Assembly: GCA_964030785.1 (NCBI GenBank)
Contig: OZ034968.1
Coordinates: 46,452,353-46,516,352, forward strand
Source: Siderastrea siderea
Taxonomy: Eukaryota; Cnidaria; Anthozoa; Scleractinia; Rhizangiidae
Direction: 5' to 3'
DNA length: 64,000 bases
Positions 11,763-21,359 of the stretch are shown piece by piece. The notes beneath the pieces are model-generated. The model worked only from the letters and a program-made list of their open reading frames with translations, ran no database searches and was not told where the DNA came from. A program made the position numbers and the translations under genes. Position 1 is the first letter of the stretch; the number at the start of each line of letters is the position of its first letter.

Positions 11763-12230
11763 GCGAACTCGCACCTCCTCTTTGTGTCTTTGGAGGATTT
11801 AGAAGATGCATTTACTAATGGGAGGCACTGCACACTTCTTTACGTCTCCTTCAGGTATATTCTCAGTAGAGATGTCCCACTTATCGCTGAATATTTGCCC
11901 ACACCACCGTGAAAAGTACGGTCTTCGTTGGAGGAGTGGAAAAGTGAGATGTTGTGCTCAAGATGAAGTGGCAGGAAACAAATCTTCAACAGTGAAAGGT
12001 GACCGAGGGATGACCAGTAACGAATCTTTAACCTGTAACGAATCTTTATCCTGATGGATCTCGTAAGTAATCTTTTCAACACTAAATGGCTCATATTTTA
12101 AACATGATAGGCAGTGTAAGGTATTTTAGCCGTTTTTGTTAGATAATGTTCAAGCAAATATATCTATCAAAAAATCATGTAAATGAACTATTTCAGCTAA
12201 TATTTATCCACCTTTTACTTTTTATACCTC

Positions 12231-12630
12231 ATGGGTTTAGCAATATGCAAGCGCTGCAGAGAGCATTTGCAAGAACTGTTGAAAACCGCTGGTCCAAGCA
12301 AGTTGTCTTCTGTCGCTGAAACAGCCCTAGATAAAGAAAGCTCTGAAAGCAGCGAAAAAGAAGCAACACAGGTATGGTACAACGGATACAAGTTACACAC
12401 AAGCAAATTGCTCCAAGTTGCCCAAGTGGCTCGCTCTAACTATGGAGGACGCACGCGCAATCCACGCGCGTGAAGTAAAATGGCGGCTGGTACTACCCAA
12501 AATCACAGGGATAAGCAAATTGAATAACTTCCGTTTCGATGATGGAAAGCTCTTAGCCTGGAGGGCTTATGCTGTTGGAAGTGGCAAGCTACTTAACGTA
12601 GCAATGGACACAGGTAGGAAAGTTAAGTAA
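12231..12630 (+). CDS. Uncharacterised small exons of the TTAA element
   Basis: After an acceptor (gggtttag) near 12239, a frame reads ICKRCREHLQELLKTAG and then a Ser/Glu-rich acidic tail. It ends at a donor-like cag|gtatgg at 12371. The CxxC plus His could be the start of a small zinc site. A second open stretch, 12418-12630, includes KWRLVLPKITGISKLNNF and ends near a donor (acacag|gtagga). Together these look like internal exons, perhaps of the same transcript as 11361-11745 and 13010-13961. Function is unknown. Confidence 0.35.
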
Positions 12631-13009
12631 CGTATTGAAACAGTTAAACTTATTATATGACACCACCAAAGTACCAAGAAAGCTAATCATATAGAAGATG
12701 GCGCCCCTTTACGTCTCATACATTTTTCACTTCCCGGAAAAGTGGAGGCTGATGTAAGGAGTGGTTACTCGTGGAGTTTGACAACAGTGAGTCATATTGT
12801 TTGATTAACTATGCGGAGGGATTAAGTCAGGGAATTTAAAATTTTAGGGTGTATATTCTTTATAAGCGCATTTTCAATGAGACTGTGGATACGTTCGTGC
12901 ATATTGCTGTAGTTCTGGAATTTCCTTGCACTCAGTTAATTATTAGTGAATTTATATGGCTGCCTATGTAAGAGGATTGATAGCTGATTTTGTTGTTTCC
13001 TTTGCATAG

Positions 13010-13961
13010 TAACAGTTACAGTAACGTCAATATTGTTTTTCGACTAGATGGTGGTTACAGATGGTTTGATGGCACGTTCTCTAATGGAGACTTCAAGGTT
13101 ATCACCGCAAAAAAGACGACTGAGAGGGCTACGACGAGTGAGAAGGCTGAGGAAAAGAAAGATGAAGATCGGCCATCAGAAGACATCGATTATCCTGGGG
13201 CTTATCCTTGTCCACAAGAAGGATGCATCAGGGTCTTTCAAAAGCTATCTAACCTAGAACGGCATCTTTCTGTGGAAAAATGTTCCCGTTCACTCGAGAG
13301 ACTTTCCCTTTTAGACCTAGCAAAGACGGAATACGCCGCAGTCCTACAGGAAGGAGTCTCAACTATGCTAACCCTCGAACCCACGTCAACGCTTTCGTTA
13401 GCCTCAACATCTCCTAAGGAGAGATGGGCTCTGAAAGAATCGAGAAAGGCTTACCGTTTTAATGAGAAACAAAGAAGATATTTGGAAACGAAGTTTAATC
13501 TTGGGCAGGCGACGGGAAGAAAGGTTGACCCTGACTTCGTGGCGAAAGAGATGAGGCGAGCCTTGGATTCGGATGGCAAACGACTATTCAGACCATCTGA
13601 ATTTCTCACAGCGCAACAAATCACGTATCTTTTTGCTCGACTTGCGGCCAAACTTCGCCATCAAGTTGTTGCAACGGAAGATGACATTTGCGCTGTGGAG
13701 GAGGAGGCAAACTTTCAAACGGCAAGAGAAGACATTCTATCCGAGATTGAAGTAGAGCATCCCATTGTCTTCGACCAGTACAATCTCTGTGCCTTAGTCG
13801 TTAACAATTCATTGAAAAACTTGAAAATGGGTTTGCTCGAGATGCTCTGTGAGAAATTGGAATTCGAGGTGTCTACTCAATCCGGTCGCAGAAAAAAGGC
13901 CCCATATATTGCGGCGCTTAGTGATCTTGTTGCTGTTTGTTCCTGTGGCGGCCGCTCTTGA
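13010..13961 (+). CDS. C2H2 zinc-finger protein with homeodomain-like helical domain
   Basis: This is a 3' exon opening after an acceptor (tttgcatag, to 13009). No in-frame ATG lies near its beginning, so the true start is in an upstream exon. It has an acidic linker, then a single C2H2-type finger: YPCPQEGCIRVFQKLSNLER, with the distal HLS and C. A conserved block follows, starting FNEKQRRYLETKFNLGQATG and continuing through FRPSEFLTAQQITYLFARLA. The spacing resembles a helix-turn-helix, homeodomain-like fold. From memory, proteins with this finger-plus-block layout are numerous and uncharacterised in cnidarian genomes; that should be checked. Its place between intact inverted repeats ties it to a mobile element. 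It ends in CSCGGRS at TGA 13961. Confidence 0.6.
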
Positions 13962-13984
13962 CTCTCAGGATCCGATTAACACTC

Positions 13985-14345
13985 TCATTTCATACGATCC
14001 CCCTCGAGGGGGGGGGGGGACTCCTAAATGAAAGTGACGGGAATGCTCGTCGTCTCGCTTAGGGGTGTGAATTGCAGATTTTGGTGTCGCTTAGGGCTTA
14101 CGGTAAGCCAATATTTTTACCCATCGCTTAGGATTGTGCTTAAAGAAACATCTATATGAAAAAACCAAAAACCGTCAATCTTTAGCGCAATTAAAATCAC
14201 TGTAGCTCTTACTTGGTGGCCTGTTTTAGCATGGTCTCCCTTAGAGCTCAAATTAAGCCGGAGCCAGGCCCAGATTGGTCTCCTTTAGGGGTGTAATTCT
14301 ACTTTTCCGACGAGCATCCCCGCCACTTTCATACGAGAGTTCCCC
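13985..14345. mobile_element. MITE with inverted ends
   Basis: The ends around atttcatacgatccccc and, inverted, gggggaactctcgtatgaaag pair up. Internal cgacgagcat and atgctcgtcg also pair. The same family lies at 140-235 at the window start. A poly-G tract (14007-14018) sits in the left arm. Confidence 0.65.
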
Positions 14346-15580
14346 CCAGGATACGATCATACAATCTCTATAACCCGAAACTCTTTTAGTTCGAAATCTA
14401 AGCTAAATAGAACTACTTATCTCACTTCATCACAGTAAAACTCGATAGCAAGACCTTTCGTTTAAGCGGGTTAGTTCTGGGTATCCATTGACGGTTTAAG
14501 TTGAGTTGTGGAAATTCTACTGTACATCGAAAACCGTCATTTCCTTGAATTGTCATATGAGAGGCTGGACCACCAAGCCAGAATAAATCATGATTCCTTC
14601 GCATATGGTTTTCAAAATCAAAATTTTGGCGTGTCGGGTTTTCTGTTTACGTACCTGAGGAGGTGGAACCGTTTATATTTGGGGAAGCCTTTTTGTTTTG
14701 TTTCGATGTTTTAGTCCGAACGTTTCATTCCGTGGCTACATATAAATACTTGGCACAGATTTTATTTTACTCAGGAGGTTAAGATAGGAAACGACGCGGT
14801 TGCTTCGTGTTACTGGACATTCTCACTTGCACTAAAGCTTTGCATTTTTGCAATTTACTCATACCCCACACTCCCACCCTCCCCCTCCCCCTCCCGCCAA
14901 AGAAAATTGTCATGTATGAAGGACAATCGTAAATCAGGCCTTCCAAAATCTCTCCATTTTTTATCGGTTGCTGGAATGCATCCTATTTTCATCCCCAAGT
15001 TATGGGAATATCCTTTTCTGTATTCTCAAACGTTCATATTATTATTATTTTTTATATAAATTTATTTCTGGCTTTGTTTTTGTTATTGGTTTTGTCGATG
15101 AGTCGAGAACATTTTCTTAGGGAAATGTGTTAGTTTTCTGCCACTCTTCTTGTGGTTTTTGTTTTCGTTTTCCTTTTTCTGTTTTCTTTTTCTAATTTTC
15201 GCGGACGCGCTGCGGTGCATATCCATGTAATTTTGTATGTCACGCAACGTGACAACCTGTTGTTGCCTCCACAAAATAAAAACCTACACCTACCAGGAAG
15301 AAAATTCCAATTTGCTGCCTTCTCTTCGAAGGGGATAAGACATCTTCCGCATTGTTCAGACGTCTGTACCACAAAAAGACGAGTAAGTGAATAACTATAC
15401 TTATATAGGCAACAAAAAAGATTTCGTAGGTGGCCTTTGACTCAGGTCGGATATTGAATTGAAATCAGAGCGAACAGAGAGAAGCAAATTATACAAATAA
15501 TGTATTTTCCTTTATACCTATTTATATTAACATAGTCTCAGCAGCAACATGTTGTTGACAGTGTTGTTATTCATGTTTAA
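14346..15580. other. Interior of the TTAA element, no gene seen
   Basis: Mixed AT-rich DNA with pyrimidine-rich tracts (about 14866-14900 and 15150-15200). Several frames of 60-80 residues show no motif. An AATAAA at 14582 and another at 15276 are possible polyadenylation signals for upstream exons. Confidence 0.4.
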
Positions 15581-16089
15581 AGTGCTACTATGATCAAAAA
15601 ATCACTTTTATTTTTTCTTCGGATTTCCAAACTATGTTTATTAAACACTCCCCAAGCGAAATTATAAGCCTTAATTTTGAGAAGAAGACCGTTAATTTAA
15701 ACTGCAATTTTCCGTTTTAATGGTCCGCCATTATTACACCAGAAAGGATACAATGACGTCATACACTCAAGAGATGTAGAATGTAGTGTGTGAAAGTGCC
15801 TTATTTAGTATGCAGCACGGGAGTTTTGAGGTTTTCACACTCTCAAACTCGTGTTTTGCATAATTTGTAAGCCGCGTTCACACACTACATTTTACAGCTC
15901 TTGAGTGTATGACGTCATTGTATCCTTTCTGGTGTAATAATGGCGGACCATTAAACCGGAAAATTGCAGTTTAAATTAACGGTCTTCTTCTCAAAATTAA
16001 CGCTTATAATTTCGCTTGGGGAGTGTTTAACAAACATAGTTTCGAAATCCGAAGAAAAAATAAAGTGATTTTTTGATCATAGTACCACT
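15581..16089. mobile_element. Foldback MITE with TTAA target duplication
   Basis: The ends read agtgctactatgatcaaaaa and its complement, directly inside TTAA (15577-15580 and 16090-16093). The arms are about 200 bases each and meet near 15840. The AGTGC(C/T)ACT terminus resembles that of the THAP-bearing element at 55641-58483, so the two are probably one family. Confidence 0.8.
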
Positions 16090-16401
16090 TTAAGCGTTAC
16101 TTTGTACGGTGCAAAATCAAAATTTTAGTGATATTAGATTGTCTGTAGTGTGGTGTGACGCAGTAGAATTTATCTCTCATGGTACACGTTGTAATATTTG
16201 TCGTTCAAAGTTCCTATTAAAGTAAGCAAGACTAACAATCAGTACGTCAACTAAAAGCATATCGATTGGCGAAATATGGAAAGCTGGCTAGTCGGCGGTT
16301 TTCTATTACAAACCTAATTCTTTTCGACGTTTGTACAGCTTCTTGTTCGAATTCCCCGTACACACGTAAGAGGATTGTTTATTTAGTGCTTGAACGTTCC
16401 C

Positions 16402-17132
16402 GTATTTGAAAATAATCTAGTTTGATTAAAAAAGTCAAGTTCTTGCTACAGATATAAAGTGTTAAAATTTAAAAACAAACAAAATAGGGAGCATTGACCA
16501 AAATGACCAACGTATCATTGATTTTTGTTTCGAAATGATATACAGCTTGTAATATGAGAACAACAGAGAAAACGAAATGTGTGAAAATGGGCTCTACGTT
16601 TTTGCCTCTAGCGCGCTTGCTTTTTACGGGCCAAACTAACCATTTCAGTATGGTAAAGAAGAATAATTGCCCGTTCGATAGAATCCCTTTTTCCCCTGTA
16701 GATACGTATACCCCCGGCACTGTGATCTTCCGAAATAAGGTAAAATTTGATGAATCAACTGAAGAGCGAATGTTATATTTTTTTAAGCGTGTAAATAGCA
16801 AACAAAAATTGTTAACATGGCAATGAAATATAGCTTAAAAGGAAGTCCAAGGGATAAATAACAAATGGTGAAAAAGTGAATTTAATCTGAGCTTTTGTTG
16901 TCATGTTCTGGCGAGTTGAAAATACGCTAATTTGCATAATTTACCTCGGCCTTCGACGGCGGTTGGGCAGCTTTTCGAACTTTGTCCGTTTTTGTCAAAA
17001 TAAGGCCTCGCTGGAACTTTTGGGTATCATTTTTTAAAAAGGATCACCAAAAGGGTCTTTTTGGTGTAGAAAAAGAAAATTCGAATTTTCGCTTCCTGAC
17101 CGCGGATTCTCGAAAGTTACAGACTGTGGCTC
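16402..17132. repeat. Right long inverted repeat of the TTAA element
   Basis: This is the inverted partner of 9774-10497. It ends against TTAA at 17133-17136, after which the DIRS coding sense resumes. Confidence 0.85.
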
Positions 17133-17136
17133 TTAA

Positions 17137-17300
17137 TGCGTTTATCGTCTTGTAGTAGCGATTAATTTTAGTGTTAAGGGTGGTAGCAATGGCGTTAAAG
17201 GTCGCCTGAAGTCCTCACTGAACTTCTGGGTTGAAACTTTAGACGTTCCAGATTTTGTGCTTGACACGGTAAGGCGTGGTTACAGGTTACCATTTGCAGA
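17137..17300 (+). pseudogene. DIRS ORF piece just upstream of the RT
   Basis: One frame reads VKGRLKSSLNFWVETL and then VLDTVRRGYRLPFAEYP. This is the type of sequence that precedes the reverse transcriptase in DIRS polyproteins. It is cut by the MITE at 17301. Confidence 0.6.
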
Positions 17301-17500
17301 GTACCCCACACAGTAGACTGCGAGTAGTCTCTAATTTTGGCGATTGTGATTGTGGGGCCGGCAAATGGGAAAATTTCTAATTTTCGGCGCTTTCTTCGCG
17401 TCGCGTCTCCTCGAACTTTCGCGCGCGCGCGGGGTGTATTTTGCCCGCCCCACAATCACAATCGCCAAAATTAGAGACTACTCGCAGTCTACCCACATAG
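17301..17500. mobile_element. 200-bp MITE inside the DIRS RT region
   Basis: The left end is taccccacacagtagactgc. The right end is an inverted copy finishing gcagtctacccacatag. The arms continue inward through gtctctaattttggcgattg. A third copy of the terminal motif is at 17593-17609, beyond a segment that has flipped. Confidence 0.8.
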
Positions 17501-17600
17501 TCAACAATACAACCGTTACTTAGAAGCTCGCTAATTGCTTCAGCCACAAATTCCGGATGTTGAAGTGCAGATCTGTTGCTTTTTAAAAAATACTGTGTGG
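17501..17600 (-). pseudogene. Micro-inverted piece of the DIRS RT N-terminus
   Basis: On the minus strand it reads YFLKSNRSALQHPEFVAEAI followed by SELLSNGCI. This sense belongs between the blocks at 17137-17300 and 17629 onward, which are both on the plus strand. The flipped stretch is bounded by inverted copies of the MITE terminus, so recombination between them is the likely cause. Confidence 0.7.
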
Positions 17601-17628
17601 GTAGACTGCTGAGGGAAAGAAGTAACTG

Positions 17629-18357
17629 TTGCGCTTGGTTATTGACCTTAGGCATGTCAACAATTATTTAGTTACACCTAAATTCAAATACGAAGACCTC
17701 CGCTCGCTTTCGCAAGTTCTAGATGAAGGGCACTGGTTTTTCACATGGGATCTGAAGTTAGGCTACCATCATGTTAATATTTGTCTTGATCACCAAAAGT
17801 ATCTCGGTTTTGCTTGGCCTTTTTCTAGCGTTGCCAGGTATTTTTCTTTCACAGTTTTTCCTTTTGGCCTAAGTAGTGCTTGCTTTTGTTTCACAAAGTT
17901 AATGAGCCTGTTAGTTAAGCGTTGGCGTTCTATGGGGCACAACAGTTTCATTTATCTAGACGATGGTTTCGGAAGCCGACAAGACAAATGTTCCGCCACA
18001 GCAGCTAGTATAATTCAACGCAAAGAGCTTTCTTCTTCTGGCCTTCTTTGTAATGAGGAGAAATCGCATTGGACCCCAATGCAAATTGGCGAATGGCTTG
18101 GTTTTGTCATCGATACTATTTTAATGTCATTCCAAATTCCCGAGAAGAAAGTTTCCAAACTTAAGGGCTTGTTAGAGTCCGCGATTCAGGCCGGGTGTTC
18201 TACATTCCGCGAGTTGGCGAGAATAGTGGGTTCTATCATTTCAGTTGCGTTAGCAGTCGGTCCAATTTCTCGTCCTTTGACCAGGCAGATGTACTTCGCC
18301 ATAGAAACCGGGTCTGCATGGGACAGCTCAATTCATTTTTCTCCCAGTCTTCTTTAA
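17629..18357 (+). pseudogene. DIRS reverse transcriptase
   Basis: The RT palm motifs are clear: LVIDLRHVNNYL, then WDLKLGYHHVNI (first catalytic Asp), FPFGLSSACFCFTKL, and the active-site box FIYLDDGFG. The YLDDG box and the HVN/GYHHV style are typical of DIRS rather than LTR-gypsy elements. The enzyme would copy the element's RNA into DNA. The frame closes at 18357 with a TAA that lies in frame with the following RNase H sense, so it is a nonsense break. No intact ATG remains, and the upstream part is inverted. Confidence 0.85.
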
Positions 18358-19273
18358 GAGCTTAAATTTTGGTACTGTAATATCGATTGCTTCAATGATT
18401 ATTCCATAAGGTCACCATTAGCAACACATACCGTTGTGTTTTCCAACGCAAGTGACGTAGCTTTTGGGGGGATTGTCAGCTTCTCTAGACGGCGCTGTTG
18501 TAAGGGGCATGTGGGAGGCCGAGGATATCGGCCAAAGTTCGACGTTTCGCGAACTGAAAGCCATTTATTATGTTTTGCTTTCTTACGTTGCTCAATTGAG
18601 ACACAAGAGAGTTAAGATTTTCACTGATAATCAGGGCACCACCAGAATAGTTGCTATTGGAAGCTCCAAAATTCATCTTCAGGCTGTAGCTATAGACTAG
18701 CTATGTACATTTTTAATCTTTGTCTTTCCAATAGCATCGTTCTTGAAGCGCAATGGATCCCAAGGTCGCGTAATGAAAAAGCAGATCTTGTCAGCAGATT
18801 TGTTGACAAGGACGACTGGTCCATCAATCCTTCTGTTATTGACGCCAGATCGGGCCCAATTGATCCCAGTTTATCGCTTCGCTTCCTATCACAACGCGCA
18901 GCGTCCAAGGTTCAACTCTAAATTTGCCTCCCCTGGCTGCAGCGGCGTTGACGCCCTGGCTCAGGATTGGCGAGACGAGAACAACTGGATCCGCCCTCCT
19001 GTGAGCGCCATCGTGCCCTCTATCAGAGCTCTCTCGTCCTGCTCTGGTTACTGCACTTTGATTGTTCCACAATGGCCCTCAGCCTATTTCTGGCCTTCTT
19101 TGTGCGACCGCCCCTCCCAGTTCAAGTCTTTTGTTAAGGAAGTGCTTGAGCTTCCATGTATAGAAGACCTCTTGTTAGAAGGTCCTGGCCAAAAGCAAAT
19201 TTACAAGGCGCGTTCCTCGGCCTTCAGCGGTTGCCCGAAATTCAAAATGTTAGCTTTGCGGGTAGATTTTTAG
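18358..19273 (+). pseudogene. DIRS RNase H and connection domain
   Basis: It continues the RT frame as THTVVFSNASDVAFGG. The usual catalytic Asp of the S-D-A-S box is Asn here. The sense then moves frame to SSTFRELKAIYYVLLS and VKIFTDNQGTTRIVAIGSSK. After further frame changes it reaches QWIPRSRNEKADLVSRFVDK, DWSINPSV and SPGCSGVDALAQDW. The last block ends GCPKFKMLALRVDF at 19273. Several frameshifts and one stop make it inactive. It would have removed RNA from the RNA-DNA hybrid. Confidence 0.75.
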
Positions 19274-19369
19274 GCGAGCTTTGTCATGCAATTTTGCTTT
19301 CTTACAGGTAGCTTTTCTCTGAGCTTAGTTTTGCTATCTTATAGTTTTTGTTCAGTTTTGCATTGGATC

Positions 19370-19690
19370 GTGTCGCTTTGGTTTGTGTTTTTCCCTGATT
19401 TGGCAGCGTCATTTTAGCGCCTAGATTGGTCTACGATTGTTTATGCCATGTTTTATTATTTCTTTGTGTTTCGCCTGATTTGGCAGCGTCATTTTGGCGC
19501 GTAGTTTGATCTACAATTGTTTATGCCATGTTAACTATTTATTTGTGTTTTGCCTGCTTTAGCAGCGTCATTTAGGCGCGTATTTTTCGGTCTTCGATTG
19601 TTTTATGCCATGTCTGCTGTTTGATTGTGTTTTGCCTGATTTGGCAACATCATTTGAGCACCAGTTTTGGCCTCCGGTTTGATGTTTTTT
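19370..19690 (+). repeat. Four tandem copies of an ~80-bp unit
   Basis: The unit contains tgatttggcagcgtcatttt, a gcgc step and tgtttatgccatgtt. Four diverged copies follow one another between the RNase H and recombinase regions of the DIRS element. Confidence 0.75.
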
Positions 19691-19829
19691 AGTACAAGTC
19701 GTGCCGTGCTACTTTTTGGCACGTTATGCATCTCAATATTTTTCTGTATTTTGTATGTCACGTTGTTCTACCTTTTTATTGCTTACTTTTATTTTATTAT
19801 TTTTTCTAGGTGTTTTACAATTCGGGATT

Positions 19830-20516
19830 ATGCGTGAAGCGAATTCCTTGGCCGATCCATCTTTGCGCAAGATTGTTCCTGACCTTATCGACGTGCAGTT
19901 AGAGTTCCAGGGCTCCTGCCACCGTACAGAAATACAGATGTGGTTGGCTGAAGTGGCGTGACTGGGCAGCTTCAAGGATCGGCGTTCAAGTTATTCCGGT
20001 AAAACCTCTGCATATTGCGCTTTTTATTAGTGAGCTTACTAAAATTTCAGTTAGGAATAATACGGGGATATCTCCAATAGAGTCTGTCGTTTACAGTATT
20101 CAATGGGGTCATAATCTAGCTGGGATAGAAGAATGCCCTACTAGTCACCCCCACACTTTGTTAAGTCATCCTTGGAGGCTGCAAGAAGGCATCTAGCTCG
20201 TCCTGTTCGGCCCAAAGAGCCTTTATCTGTTGACACGGTCCTAAGGATCGCTGATCATTATATTTCCAGCAGTTCACTCGCTGTTATTCGTTTTCTTTTC
20301 ATTCTCTTAGTGGGCTTCGCTGGCTTTTTTCGTCTGGACGAGATTCGTCATATGTCAGTTAAGGATGTCTCTATTTGCAGCGAATACATGTCAGTTTTCA
20401 TCCCTAAACGCAAAAATGATCAGTATAGGGAAGGACATACGTCCTTAATAGCCAGGTCTCATAAGTCTACTTGCCCAGTAGCTATTACAGAGATCCAACT
20501 CAAAAAGTGTCAATAG
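19830..20516 (+). pseudogene. DIRS tyrosine recombinase, N-terminal half
   Basis: The sense runs through REANSLADPSLRKIVPDL, then in another frame LHIALFISELTKISVRNNTG and IESVVYSIQWGHNLAGI. A frame opens at about 20172 with the first catalytic-Arg box, GFAGFFRLDEIRHMSVKDV. It ends at TAG 20516, before the second half of the catalytic domain. That second half is present but inverted at 20991-21290. The enzyme would integrate circular DNA by site-specific recombination. Confidence 0.75.
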
Positions 20517-20990
20517 ATTTGGCTAAGTTTAATTGTTTCTTAAACCCCTCGACAGAGCACTACTAATCTTTCATGCAAATCCAGTTCAAGTACATTGGCA
20601 TAATTACTTGCGTAGCAGTGCATGAAACAGCAACAAATTTCTTCGTTCACAGAGAGTCTAAGTCTCACTGAAAAATATTCAGTCTTTCTGCACTAACTTA
20701 GAGCAGGAACAAAAATACAGCAATTCACTGACAATATTGGATTATGGCCAGAGAGCAACGTCATAACACAACTTTATTAAAGCATTACAAGAAACTTCTA
20801 TAAAATGAGAAAATACAAACTAGAGTAAGCCGTGCCAGGGTGGCCTGAAAAAACCTACCCTAGAAAACTCTGTGGGAAAAACGGATAGGAAATCTGGGGT
20901 TGGGGGGGGGGTGGGGGGGAGCAGGCACACTTAAGTCCCCGCCAAGACTGCTAATTAAATAATATATTGTAAACAAACGGTAAGCGAAAA
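20517..20990 (-). other. Inverted 3' non-coding part of the DIRS element
   Basis: No gene on either strand. Because the recombinase C-terminus beside it lies on the minus strand, this stretch is probably the element's 3' region, now inverted. It holds poly-G (20899-20918) and AATAAA-like sequence in reverse (aactttatt). Confidence 0.5.
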
Positions 20991-21290
20991 CTAAAGGGCA
21001 ATAGATTTAACAACTTTTAAGCGATCACTAACAGCGTGCTTATTATAACGGCTTTTATTAGGGGCACACTTCCAGCCGGCATGCCTGTCCAGAAGATCAC
21101 CAGAAACACTCCTGCAAGCAAGATTTGACGCGGCACCGGACTCTATACTATCTGTGCCATAATTAGCAATGTCATCTACAAATGGTCTAACATATATCCT
21201 AAACTCCTCCCTAAGCGTAGTATACGAAACTCCTTTAGTTGCATGAAAATACTCCTTGGACTTAGATTTAACAATTCCTCTAACGAATTC
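20991..21290 (-). pseudogene. DIRS tyrosine recombinase, C-terminal half, inverted
   Basis: The minus-strand frame ends at the stop at 20991-20993. It reads KEYFHATKGVSYTTLREEF, VDDIANYGTDSIESGAASN, then the catalytic box LLDRHAGWKCAPNKSRYNKH with HxxGW and the candidate nucleophile Tyr. It completes the plus-strand half ending at 20516, so the element's 3' segment has flipped. It abuts the right inverted terminus. Confidence 0.8.
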
Positions 21291-21359
21291 AAAGGGAATT
21301 CAAGGGGAATTCAGGGGGAATTCATTAACGGGGTATTTTTTCATACTTATATTACTACT
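21290..21359. repeat. Right inverted terminus of the DIRS element
   Basis: Inverted copy of 8267-8335, with the gaattcccc units and gtattttttcatacttat. Confidence 0.8.

Larger units (their letters stand above)
9774..17132. mobile_element. TTAA-flanked DNA transposon with 0.73 kb inverted ends
   Basis: The ends start gagccacagtctgtaacttt at 9774 and its complement finishes at 17132. TTAA lies directly outside both (9770-9773 and 17133-17136). The inverted arms run about 9774-10497 and 16402-17132 and are near-identical. TTAA target duplications are known for Kolobok and piggyBac superfamilies. No transposase was recognised, so the superfamily stays open. The interior carries small exons at 11361-12615, a zinc-finger protein at 13010-13961, and two later insertions (13985-14345 and 15581-16089). 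It is inserted in the DIRS element between the gag and RT regions. Confidence 0.8.
8267..21359 (+). mobile_element. DIRS-type retrotransposon, split and rearranged
   Basis: The left end starts at agtagtgatctaagtatgaa. The right end is its inverted copy, finishing ttcatacttatattactact at 21359. Both ends continue into gaattcccc-like repeats, giving terminal inverted repeats of about 70 bases. Matching empty sites exist at about 51580 and 52530. Removing the 7.4 kb insertion at 9774-17132 leaves about 5.7 kb, the usual size of a DIRS element. The order is gag-like ORF, reverse transcriptase, RNase H, then tyrosine recombinase. All frames are broken. Two inversions (about 17501-17592 and about 20520-21290) show recombination after insertion. 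A short near-duplication (gctggg and gcgggg) flanks it, although DIRS elements normally make none. Confidence 0.8.

Noticed and set aside
14508..14714. Short plus-strand frame of 68 residues
   Set aside because: No motif, no splice context and no second copy; composition is typical of chance frames in AT-rich DNA.
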